In this document: piece by piece, positions 1 through 10,385 of the stretch
Numbering within the stretch: the stretch's first letter is position 1
How the letters are laid out: each line of letters starts with the position of its first letter
Assembly: GCA_947034885.2 (NCBI GenBank)
Contig: OX344750.2
Coordinates: 4,340,001 to 4,404,000, forward strand
Length of the DNA: 64,000 nucleotides
Direction: 5' to 3'
Source of the DNA: Thuidium tamariscinum
Taxonomy: Eukaryota; Streptophyta; Bryopsida; Hypnales; Thuidiaceae
Made by a program: the position numbers and the translations under genes
Notes under the pieces: generated by a model
Database searches by the model: none
What the model was told of the DNA's origin: nothing
The model's input: only the letters and a program-made list of their open reading frames with translations

Positions 1-174
1 TTCGGAAATGTATGTTCACTGTAGATGGTGCTTTTAGGAACATGGCGCTTTTGGGTGTACCTACCTTAACAACTAGCATGAGTGGGGCAAACATTTAATC
101 TATCCTTTTGAAAGGACCCAAGTATGTAAACATGATGAATTGACTTGCTCTTAATTATTTTTTTAAAGAGCATT

Positions 175-440
175 TCTTTTTGGTGATTTGGTACAAAATT
201 GCACCAAATTTTGTGGCACCAAGCCTATAGGAAAAAAACAGTAAAATTTTGGATGAAATCACCAATAAACTTTTTTTTTAAAATATTGGATGAAACCACA
301 AAATAATGGATGAAAATAGAATGATAGATATGTATTATGTATTAATATGATATTTTCTATCCAATATATGGATGAATGTTGAGATTTGGAGCTCCACAAT
401 AAAATGAAATATCACCACTTTACCACTTCATAAGAAACAA
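175..440 (+). repeat. Dispersed GGATGAA-rich repeat, copy 1
   Basis: About 265 bp with repeated GGATGAA motifs, opening with TTGGTACAAAATTGCACC-like sequence and ending with ATCACCACTTTACCACTTC. Related copies are seen near 22360-22620 (inside an intron of the transporter gene) and, on the other strand, near 44222-44455. Ends and target duplications could not be fixed by eye; a non-autonomous transposon family is the likeliest reading. Confidence 0.5.
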
Positions 441-744
441 AAAAAAACCTTAACTAAGTAAATGAATCAATGGTGATTTGAAAAGAAGATCAAATAGCTT
501 GTTAGATCTACTTAACCTAGTAAGGTTTTTGAAGACTAAAAAGCTCTAATGAATGGCTTTTAAGAAAATCTTTGAAACAGAGAATGTGCCCATTCATCTA
601 AGAATCTGATAATTTTAGCTCATTATTTTGGTGATAGAATGATTCTTCTAGAATTAATAAGAAGAGAATTCCATTATCCATAGAGAAAAATAGGGAGATA
701 TATTTTGCTTTACTTGATAGGATGTGGAGTCATTACTTTCTTTA

Positions 745-1476
745 GGATGATTGCAAGAAACACCGGTTCTATTTCTCATCACAATTGAAGTGACGCTGTT
801 ATTTTCTGCTATAACTTTTGAATTAAAAGATATAAGAATATGAAATAATTATTGGACCTCTCTAACTTGATGGTTTTCACATCCACGATTTTTCATAAAT
901 TAACAAAAAATCATTTTATATTTAAAATTCATTTTTATTAATTTGTCACAAATTGAGGTTTAGGGTTTTTTACTATGTTAGGAGTCCCCAAATTTAATGA
1001 TCTAAAGCTCAAATTTTGATGGTGCATTTGTATAGTAGGAAAGTATATTCCTACTAAATGAAATCTAAGAATACGTTATTTTATGTCTTCCACATGCATG
1101 CAAACAACACTCATATTGCATGCAATTTTTGAACATTGATGATGGTGCTAAGATTATTTTTTTGGTGAAATCTCATCACCATCAATTCTTTCCAAATGGA
1201 TTATTTTTAGATTTAAGAAAAATAGCTTTTCCTAATTTTTACAAATTAAAATGCAAATATGACCATTTTCATGAGATTTTGCACTTTTCTAATTCTCCTA
1301 CTTAATGAATTTTCCTAATCTTTTCCTTCATAGAATACCTTCTTCATTAAGGTGTATACATTGGGCATATTTAAAATATTCAAAACATTTTTTTCTAATT
1401 AAATAGTATTCCCAAAGAAAAAAGTATCCAATTCCAAAATGCTACGGAAAATGGATTGTGTTTCTTGCAATGACCC
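745..1476. mobile_element. Non-autonomous TIR element, 732 bp (family M4, copy A)
   Basis: Starts GGATGATTGCAAGAAACAC and ends with the inverted counterpart GTGTTTCTTGCAATGACCC. It is flanked on both sides by TTTA (741-744 and 1477-1480), a 4-bp target-site duplication. Three further full copies of similar length, each with its own 4-bp duplication, lie at 36477, 53062 and 61619. No coding capacity is visible. Confidence 0.75.
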
Positions 1477-1624
1477 TTTATAGCTCTCTTTAGGAATGAT
1501 GCAATGATTTCATTTACCAAGCCATTGTCTTAATTTGACCTCGACCATAGGGCATACTTACGTGCACCTTAAATTAATCAAACCTTGCATCAAAGATATA
1601 GAAAATTAGAATTCTATATGGGAG

Positions 1625-2970
1625 TGTACAGTAGTAAGGGTACCAATCAAAATGGCATTTTAGAATTTACAAGGAGAGAATTTTAGAGCTACCAATTATG
1701 ACACCCTACCAACTCCCGAGGGCTAAAAATTTATTTTTTTAGCATGAAATTTTTCTTGAAAGATTATCTCTATGTTAATAACATACATGCCAAATTTCAA
1801 GGCCAAAAGTTTGCACAAAAAAGGTATTCTAAATCCACCAACATGTATAGTTGTCAGAAAATTTTTATTGCTGCCAACTTTGACACCCTTTGGGCAAGGA
1901 TTGAAAATTTTTATTTTGCGATGAAATTTTTGTCATGAAATTAACTGTATGTTGACAACATTTTTTTAAAATCAAATTTCAAGGTAAAAATATTCACACA
2001 AAAAAAAAAATTTGGAATCTACCAACATGTGTCATTGTAAGAGACAATTTCACTATTGCCTACTTTGACACCCTTTTGACTCTTGAGGGTTGAAAAATTG
2101 ATTGTTTACCATGAAGTTCTTTTAAAAGGTTACCTCTACATCAATAAGATATGTGCCAAATTTCAAGTTCAAAAGATTTGTGCAAAAAAAGATATTGGAA
2201 ATCTACCAACCATGTATAGTTGTAAGTATGATTTCACTATTGCCAACTTTGACACCCTCCAAAAAGCTGAATTTTTCTTAATTTACTATGAAATTTTTGT
2301 CATGAGGTCATGTCTATGTTGGTTAAATGTATGCCAAAATTCAAATTCAAATATTTCATCCAAAAAAGGTATCAAAAATCTACCTCATGTATAGTTGTGA
2401 GAATGATTTCTTACATGAGTATCAACTTTTGATCAACAAAATGACACTATACCAAGGTCTAAAAAAATCACAGTAAACAATTGATTTTTCAACCCTCAAG
2501 AATCAAGAGGGTGTCAAAGTAGGCAATAGTAGAATTGTCTCTTACAATGACACATGTTGGTAGATTCCAAATATCTTTTTTTGTGTGAATCTTTCGACCT
2601 TGAAATTTGATTAAATTTTTTTTCTTAAATGTTGTCAACATATAGTTTATCTCATGACAAAAATTTCATGGTAAAATAAAAAAATTCAATCTTTGGAAGG
2701 GTGTCAATGCAAAGTTGGCAACAATGAAAATTTTCTGACAACTACACATGTTGGTAGATTTAGAATATATATTTTTGTACAAATCTTTGGCCTTTAAATT
2801 TGGCATGTATGTTATTAACATAGAAATAATCTTTCAAAAAGAATTCATGCCAAAAAAATAAATTGTCAACCCTTGGAAGTTAGGAAGGTGTCAAAGTTGA
2901 TAGCTCTAAATTTTCTCTCCCTGCAAATTCTAAAACACCATTTTGATTGGTACCTTGTTGTACAATACTT
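1625..2970. repeat. Large foldback built from ~180-bp tandem units
   Basis: Left arm about 1625-2110 and right arm about 2468-2970 are inverted copies; for example ACCAATCAAAATGG near 1642 is matched inverted near 2940, and the phrase around 2070-2115 is matched inverted around 2470-2520. Within the left half a unit of about 180 bp recurs near 1744, 1921, 2110 and 2288, each with ATGAA(A/G)TT(T/C) and a later TTTGACACCC. Open frames in this stretch are by-products of the repeat. Confidence 0.7.
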
Positions 2971-4205
2971 TCAAAAAACTGAAATTGTTGACCTATAACA
3001 TTTTTAGGAGTGACCCATCAATTTAGGGGAGGCAAGTTTATGGCTTCCCCTAAACTATTATTAATATTTGGCTTAAGTTTTTTGGTTGCTTTTAGTTTGA
3101 CTATATAACAAAGTTCTTCCTAAAATTTAGTTTTCTCCTACTTACATAGAAGTGGAAGCATCATAAAACTTTGTGAAAACAATTATGACTCTAGAATATT
3201 CAAAAATTCTTATTTGAATATGATACATTCTAAAAGTTGTATCTCAAGGTAGGTAGATCCATTATAGACCTCAATTTAATAGAGATTCCTATTCTAGAAC
3301 CTAGTTTTGCCCTTATGCATCCTAATGCAGTAAAATTTGCATTTAATGTGGAATTGGGGTTCAAAAGGCTTGAATTTGAACTCAAACACTTGGAATTGGA
3401 TTTGTATATTCATTATTTCATAAATTCAATGAAGTAGCTCTATACATCATAAATAGTTCCTTTATTTTTTCTACAATCTAAAGGGGCCAACTTCTAAATT
3501 GTCATTGGAATCAAGTTCGAGCAACATTAGCATCAAAAATGACAAGCATAGTCTAGTGCAAAATGGAAAATGGGAAGCTATCTAATTTTTCTTTGACCAC
3601 CTATTAGGCATTATTTTATATAAAATGGATTGACCAAAATACTTATAAAATATTTCCCCATTTGTTATTGATTTCTTCTTTCTTTTGCTAAATTTTTTGT
3701 GAATTCTATAGGCATCAAGTAACATTGTCTAATTGTGACTGGTTTGCAAGAACATCCTAATTATATCCTTGCCTAAAATGTACAACCGCCATACATAAGA
3801 GCCTAGATCTATATATTGGCTACAAAGTGGTACATATAGTCACATGATACAAATGGGTCTCCTACTATATGTTCACTAAAGGGTTGACACCAAAGGGTAC
3901 TTCTTAAAAAAGACAAAAAAACACTTCAAGATGCTACATAGAAGTATATAATATTTATAAAAGAAGAATTGGAACTATTGGCTCACAAAATTATTGGGAG
4001 AAAGAGGCCTATAAAAAATGGGACTAACTTTAATAAAGCTCATTTTAACATTGGCCTTGAATTGTTTGGTTGTTTTAAGTTTAAGAAGATAAAGCTACTC
4101 TAAAAATGTGTATTTTCCCTATTCACATAAAAAGTGTAAAAGTCATGAAAGTCAACCAAAGTAACTATGATCTTGAAAAAAAATTCAAAATTGTTTTCTT
4201 ATTCC

Positions 4206-4271
4206 AACTCTATATAACCTATATTTAACTAATTATGGACAATTGCATGAATTATGGACAAATTCATAGTC
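4206..4271 (+). repeat. Left terminal inverted repeat of the 13-kb element
   Basis: Contains CTAATTATGGACAA at 4229-4242, then an 8-bp spacer, a second ATTATGGACAA at 4251-4261 and ATTCATAGTC at 4262-4271. Without the 19-bp duplication/insertion it matches the right end with one mismatch over the 32-nt core. The AT-rich terminal repeat passes directly into the GC-rich interior at CGCAAGCC. Confidence 0.8.
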
Positions 4272-5063
4272 GCAAGCCACCTGAGAACGTGGAAAAGACG
4301 CTTCAAATGATAGAAAAGTGTCGGCAGCCCACCCACACCTTGTTGAGAACGAGCAGTTGCATAAAAAAGGAGAGGATTGTTGACTGTTGGAGCGTTTTTA
4401 GTGGAGTATCAGAAGCGGTGCCTATAACCGTGCACCCATCCCGTGGCCAATGACATGTATAGGCTGGCAGCCGATAAGAGAGCAAAGTAAAGTGCGCCAG
4501 AAGAGTAAAACAGGACAACGAGCATGATATGTAGAGAATTTCCTGCACCGTTTGTGCACTGAAGATACAACAGTTGCAACATGGTCCCCATAGGAGATTC
4601 AGATAAATATGTAAAGAAAGTACATAAACTCGCAGCAAGTGCTAAATGCAAGGATCTAACAACCGAAGAGGACAAAGTATCGCCTGAGAGAGTAACGTCC
4701 TCCGGCTAGCCCTGTCGGCAGCCAGCCGACAAATACGTAAAATGTGAACTGCCTAGTCATAAGACTTCTAGTGCCATCCTATGAAATATAAAGGCCCACC
4801 GTAAAATAACATAAAGTCCCACCGAAGAAGATAAGAATGCACATCCTGAAATGAGTAAACATTGAGGACCTGCACGTAATGATCTTAAAGTGAACATTCT
4901 GCTGACGAACCGCGCGATCGTGATGCAGCCAATCCCGTCGTATCGGTTGGCAGCCGACATCTGCATCGAGAAGACGAATCCGTGTTGCAATGTGTTGTTG
5001 ACATAACTGGAGAGCACAAATGGTGTATCGGCTGGCAGCCGATAAGTTCGAGTCGATGTATCT
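4272..5063. other. Left non-coding interior of the element
   Basis: About 790 nt between the left TIR and the end of the transposase-like gene. It holds four palindromes (4458, 4713, 4941, 5026), the last beginning 19 nt beyond the stop codon of the minus-strand gene. No convincing coding frame: the overlapping short frames on both strands have no domain. Clustered subterminal repeats are a known feature of transposase-binding ends in several plant DNA transposon families, so this is a candidate cis-acting end. Confidence 0.5.
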
Positions 5064-7947
5064 TTAATCGTCTCCGGCATCGTCTGCATCTCTGTCGAGA
5101 GTTGCACCCGCGGCCTCTAGATTCGCAATAGCAGCAGCAACGGATGCCTCCGGGATGACATGAGACGTGGGAGGTCCTTTCTTTGCATGCGAGGGCATTC
5201 TGTGCGAGTACAAGACAATGTTGACATGTACCATCTGCGGAAGACAGAGTTCCTTGTGCCATCTTCGAGTCCAGCACTCCCTCGCGATAAGCGCTTTGGA
5301 CTCCCTTTTTGCTTTCATGGGAGTCCACCACTCGATTTTAAAGATTCCATAGGTTGGCCCCGGAGTCATGTCTACACATTCGAGTACCCGTCCCAGCCAG
5401 CCAGGCAGGTGGTTGTTGTGACATGGTCGACAGAGCACAAAGTCTCCGAGCAGAACATCCCTGAATGGATTGAATCTCAATCTTGGCCTGTCCTTGGCAG
5501 GTCCGTAGTATGGAGTGGGGTCCCCTTCGTCCTCCGGAGTGGTGTCCATTGAATAATTTTCGAGCGCCCCCTTGTCTATCGATGTGGATGCGTGATCCCT
5601 TGTCCAGTCCGAGAGCGGCCATAATCCTTCTTGAAGCAATGCAGGAGTTTGTGGCAGCGGTGAATTGATCTCTGCTTGAATTCTTTCCCAGTAAGCCACA
5701 CAACCTGTCATTTCTTGTGCGTATCGTCTGTCTCTGGCCATTCCCGATTTCCAGAATTCAATGAATTTCGCGATTCCGTTTTTGATGAATGTCTGTTTCT
5801 CATTGCACTCTGTGGCCCTTGCGACTTCCTTTTCCGCGTTTCTCTTTCTTGGATTAATGTCTACATTCCCCCAGAGGGCCTTGAAAGGCACAGGTCGAGG
5901 TTCCCCTTGAGGAATGTTGGGTTTCCCATTTTCATCTGCTGTCCACATTTTGACGGGTGGTCCAGGAGGGAGCCATGAAGAATCCGTGGCCCTGACCTTG
6001 TACCTCATGATCGGCCATCCCCGATCGACCCCATCCTCTACGACGTAGAACTTGAATAGGTGCTTATCTCCTAGCCCTATGATTTTGTTGACCCCCTCAT
6101 GATGGAATCCTCTGAAGTATGATTTGAAGTCCGCCACCTCTTGCACGAACTCCGGAATGAAGGCTACCGTTTTCTGTGAGTCTATGAACGCCTTCATGAG
6201 ATCCGCGAGAACGTAAGTGTTCTTCCTCTTGATGAGTTTTGAGAGGTAACTGAAGTGCGCGTCAATGTTCTCGTGCGTATGTCCGACAATGAGGAATCTG
6301 ACTGAGACTTCCTTGAATATGCGCCTGGCAATGAGCAGTGAGCAGAAAGCCATGAGGAATCTGTTCTTGTTGTCCTTGGCCGAATTGTCGAGTTGCAAGA
6401 AGAGTTTTTTAGGCAGTGGGACCTGAGGTCGCCCTAGCGTTGGTGCGTCTGTGACCTTGTCCGATGACTGCGGGATTGACAAGCTGCATCTGGATTTTCC
6501 ATGCAGTAGAGCCTCGAAGAAGCTGTTTAGCGGTGGAGTGGAGAAGAGTATCTTTGATTCCCTTACAGGAGGTAGTTCTAGGGCCCTGAGTATCCTGCAG
6601 ATGGATGAAATAGTGAAATTTGAATCCCCCGGCCAGAGCGATGTTGAGTAATGCGCGTATGCTCCATCTCCATGTGTGAGCATTCCAATACAAGAGATTG
6701 GAATTTGTCCTAGTCCTGCGGTGGCCTTTGTGATACGCTGCATCCTGGGAATGGCAGTCTTTGTGGTGTCCATTTTGTCATGAATAATGCAGAGGAACTC
6801 TGATGGATTTTGCACTGACTGCGCGGTCCATCCGCTATATACATTTCTACAAGCGCGCTGGTAATTGAGATGTCTCTCTCTGTCGTCGACGAGTGCCTGC
6901 CACTCATCACAACCTCTGGGATACTTTGCAATGAACTCTACGAGGAAGTCACACTCTGTGCATTTTGAGAAATTGCTCCCTACTGCCTTGACCTCTACGT
7001 TTTTGAAATGAGCATTTCGAAGTCGGTTGATAGCAGACTGGGATACCGGCTCCATATTGCATATTCCATTAACCTGAAGAACATGACTACATGGATGAGT
7101 ATCCATGTAAGACGATAGAGTTGTATCGGCTGGCAGCCGACAGAACTGCGAGTGCCGGCCTACAGAAAAGAAAGATCTATGACTGCTCGATTCTAAGTCT
7201 AGCCTTGAATGTATCGGCTGGCAGCCGACAGAGTGACATTTATACTGTAGACGAGGAGGCAGATGTTGGACTTACATAATTGACTTGTTCGCGTATGTGA
7301 TCCCAATTCATTGCAGAGGGTAGGACCTTGAGATTATCGACGCGTTTATTTCCAACCATTCTAAACTCATTCGGCATCTTGTCTGCATTCTCATCGATGA
7401 TCGTTTTGAGTGTCGCTTGAGCTTGTATTGTTTGTGGCCGTGGCCGTCGAGCCCCCACATTTCCATGCGACCCGTTGACGGATCCTCCGGCGGCCGCAGC
7501 CTTGTAAACGTGATAGGCCGACCTGGATACCCTGTGAATGACATACCATGCGTTCTCGCAGATGTCTCTATTAGCAAGAGTGATGAATTTTTTTCCTGGA
7601 ATAATCCCTACATGAAGTTGACTCTATACCGCATACGCTACCTCCCTCCTACTCTCGAATGTGCAAGCAAAGAACTTTCGTCGTATAGACCTGGTGTCCT
7701 CCCAGGGAAAGGTCTGGCAGCATCTGAGCTTACAGCACTTGTGTGAGCTGACCTTACGTACCTCTGCCTCCAAGGTCTTGATTTGCAGCCTGGAGTGGCT
7801 CTCGAGATCCTTGGGAATGACCCTTCTGCGCACAGAGCGGTATGGATTCCTCGGTACCCCCTGCATTCCGTCATCGTCTGCCTCCTTCAACAGAGCAGCT
7901 TGTGAGCAAAGCGTGACAATTTCTGATAGTAGCCTTCCCCCCTCCAA
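5064..7947 (-). pseudogene. DUF7869-like putative RNase H-fold transposase, interrupted by an in-frame TAG
   Basis: The main exon (7073-5064, stop TAA) follows an intron 7275-7074 (donor GTAAGT, acceptor CTTCAG, phase 0, two palindromes inside). The upstream exon runs from about 7947 to 7276 and contains a paired-cysteine KCCKLRCC segment. Numbering from the ATG at 7106: a C-x2-C pair at 49/52; LCIIHDKMD (D110, D113); IGMLTHG at 140-146; FLQLDN with D240 then NKNR; FLIVGHTHENID with E279 and D282; a barrel-like segment with GDFVLCRP near the C-terminus. The order resembles an uncharacterised transposon-associated family I recall as DUF7869. The three acidic positions could be a DDE/D-type RNase H triad, which is my inference. 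A TAG at 7626-7624 splits a region that reads as continuous family sequence (AYAV, stop, SQLHVG, then the CENAWYVIHRVS segment), so this copy is probably defective. Confidence 0.7.
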
Positions 7948-9209
7948 TCTTGTGTGTGTGTGAGCTTCCAGCGCATGGTTGTCATTTGCAGTTTGTGACT
8001 GTCCGATACGAACATGACCCCAACATCCGTGTCGCCCAAGACGCCATCATCGCAAGCCTCATCTGGTAGGCAAACTTGTATCATGGCTCTTCCCAGTACC
8101 GAGAAGTCGTCATTGAGAAGTTGACAGTATTGATTTCTCCAAAGCGGTCTATCTGGGATTGGAAGTCCATCTTGCACTCCAACTGGATCGGCATTGTCAC
8201 CCCTCTGAGTACCATCTCTGAACGCATCCGAATGATCCATGCTGTCAGCAACACTTGCATCGGACGCGGCAGTGCCAGAGGTGCTGTAACCATGAACATT
8301 GCGCTAGTCGTGTGCAGACCCGCGACTGTCCTCGCATGACGAATAGAGTCTATCATCTCGCTCGTCTTCGTCTGATGCAGTAGGAAGTACCCGCTGTGGT
8401 CCCGGATCACCGAGTTCTATCTGCACATTGTTCGAACTTCCACCACTCTCACAGTTCCCATCGATCTGAGGCTGCATGAAATTGGTCGCAGGTGCTCCTG
8501 TCGGCTGGCAGCCAACAACGTTGGCCAAGGGGACAGATGACTGGATTGGTCTGACCTTGTAACCACTCCAGAGTATTTTGTATCCTACACAACGTTTGAG
8601 TGAGATGAAATCAGGAATCTCGCAATAGGCAGTGTGATTCTTGAAGTCATCGACGACGTGTAGGAGCTTCACAACAAAGAAGAAGCTGTGTGGAATGCGG
8701 AAGCCTCCCCAGTACCCCTTCGGGGAGCACTCTACAATTGTCCCTACACCAACATAGAACAGAGTGTCGCCCAGAGTCTGGAGAAGTGAGACATCCATAT
8801 TGACAATGAGTGAGAGAAATTGATGTATGGGTTTTTCATCAGTGAGCACTTGTGTCGGCTGCCGGCCGACAGCAGCAACAAAAGACCATTCCGCGTCTGC
8901 GTGCGGATAAACGTTGCCTGCCTCCCACACGATTGAGCTTCCCGGGCAGTGTCTGAGGAAAACCATGTCTCCCTCCGGAAACGGAAGAGGCATATCGAGG
9001 TTGTTTGGAACATCTAGGACATGAACGCGCACGAGGTATGGATCACGGCTGACCACCCTTTCTACGACCGCCCTTCCAGCGTAGTATAATCCTTCCAATG
9101 TGAGAGCCACAACAACTCCCTTTTGCAGTTTCAGTCTTCCGGACCCGCCATTTCTTGTGAACGCCTCAATAGGACTGGCACCCGAGGTCCATTCATCAGA
9201 GCCACTCAT
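7887..9209 (-). pseudogene. Amino-terminal module of the transposase-like gene or a separate ORF, broken by TAG
   Basis: Start chosen at the ATG at 9209 (MSGSDEW), because the longer frame from 9308 would translate the palindrome at 9276. The frame runs to TAG at 8306-8304, then stays open in the same frame to TGA at 7889-7887. An LPFPEGDMVFL...GSSIVW stretch loosely recalls a DUF8039-type module of plant transposon proteins (low confidence). A palindrome at 8499-8517 lies in a possible 84-nt phase-0 intron (8555-8472: AAG then GTCAGA; ATGCAG then CCTCAG); another at 8853-8871 lies in open frame. The junction with the next exon needs a frame change that I could not resolve: either an unseen intron near 7900-8000 or a frameshift. 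A single minus-strand gene from 9209 to 5064 is plausible. Confidence 0.5.
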
Positions 9210-10385
9210 GATTCGAAATCGGGGTGAGAACCCAGACTGTGGGAATTTCTGCTTCCGGAAAACCCGTGATGACCTTATCGGCTGGCAGCCGATACGTTTG
9301 TGTATCAAATGCTTGACGACCTAGCAGATACGGAAATCGGTATCGGCTGGCAGCCGATACCACTGTCCGTACGGTCTAGCACAAGGGCAAGACCGTACAA
9401 CTGGAACTCTGGGGATCACGCACGAAGCTAGATTTTTCAAATCCTATGATCTACGCACTGTCCACAGATGCTCGGACCAGGCTGAATTAAGAAATGGAAG
9501 CACAAACGCAACCAAATAGGAAATCAAGAACCTATGACAGGCAACTAATTCTCGAAAATGCAATTGAAATCCTACTGCACTTCAAATCTGTCTCCCAGCA
9601 ATTGAAATCCTACTGCATTTCCTACGTAAGCTTGAACGCCAAATAACATCTGTCCCTCAGCGCTTCCTGAACAAGAGGACTACTGAATACCTAAGCTCTG
9701 CACTGGGCTGAGGTCTACTAAATTCCCTCTCTAACGTTGCATCCTTCCTAAACAACAAGCCACTGCAATTCCCTCACGGTTCTTGGACGCTCTGAGTGTG
9801 TGTGGGGGGGAAATGAAAATGGAAAATGAAGTCCTCCAAGATCAAATCCTAGGTGAGCATGCTTGTGACTGAACTTGGCGCCTGAAATTTGAATCTGAAA
9901 GAGGATGAAGTTGTGGTGATTGCAAGAGTGACAAGTCCGTGCATCAAGAGATCGTGGGTGGAAACGTACGCATCTGAGCAATGAGTGTTCGTCACCTGCA
10001 TGTACCTTGCTGGATGTGGAGTACACGGTAGCGGATGGAATCCGGGCGATGGATGAAATCCTTGGATGAAAAGTGGCGATGGATGAAATCCTAGGATGAA
10101 CGGACTCGGTTTGTCATGATTGCGCCCCTCGGCTGGCAACCGAGGGTATACCCCCCAGGCCACTTTCATTTTTTCTCATTTCCCATTTGCGCTCCTGCTC
10201 TCACTCTCCCTCTCTCCCTCCCTCTCCCTCTTGCCTTCCAACTTGCAGCTGACACCCAAACGCAGAGCAGAGGAGCAACCGACAGGAGTATCTGGGCAGC
10301 CGACAAAGAAGGAGTGCGCGGCCGGCGTTTTCTTCAGCAGCCGACAAGTCCTTCTGAGCAGCCGACAAGCGTCAGTCCTTCGGCG
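9210..10385. promoter_or_regulatory. Divergent intergenic region between the two gene blocks
   Basis: About 1.2 kb separating the minus-strand transposase-like gene from the plus-strand ParB-like gene, so it should contain both promoters. It holds palindromes at 9276, 9341 and 10127. A 19-bp phrase CAATTGAAATCCTACTGCA occurs twice (about 9560 and 9600), GGATGAAATCC repeats at 10036-10100, and a CT-rich tract at 10198-10231 is typical of plant core promoters or leaders. No TATA box is convincing. Confidence 0.5.
10244..10367 (+). promoter_or_regulatory. Cluster of palindrome half-sites upstream of the ParB-like gene
   Basis: Half-sites of the form GCAGCCGACA recur without a left arm: TGCAGCTGACA at 10244, AGCAACCGACA at 10274, GGCAGCCGACA at 10295, AGCAGCCGACA at 10336 and at 10357. 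The last four are spaced 21, 41 and 21 bp, close to two, four and two helical turns, so they would face the same side of the helix. The start codon is at 10386. An operator for autoregulation is an inference; they could also be eroded palindromes or part of an unrecognised 5' exon. Confidence 0.45.

Larger units (their letters stand above)
1..4205. other. AT-rich intergenic DNA, no gene seen
   Basis: Low-GC DNA with frequent homopolymer A and T runs. The short open frames here have no recognisable domain and several lie inside repeats, so none is called as a gene. It contains a GGATGAA-rich dispersed repeat near 175-440, a 732-bp TIR element at 745-1476 and a foldback of tandem units at about 1625-2970, each listed separately. 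The base composition changes abruptly near 4206, where the large element begins. Confidence 0.7.

Noticed and set aside
1744..2394. Two open frames of 64 and 103 aa
   Set aside because: They are produced by the ~180-bp tandem units of the foldback and resemble each other for that reason only.
5026..5044. Rho-independent terminator
   Set aside because: Same palindrome as elsewhere, no U tract, eukaryotic context.
7240..7458. Independent 72-aa protein
   Set aside because: It is the 3' part of the upstream exon of the transposase-like gene running past the GTAAGT donor into the intron.
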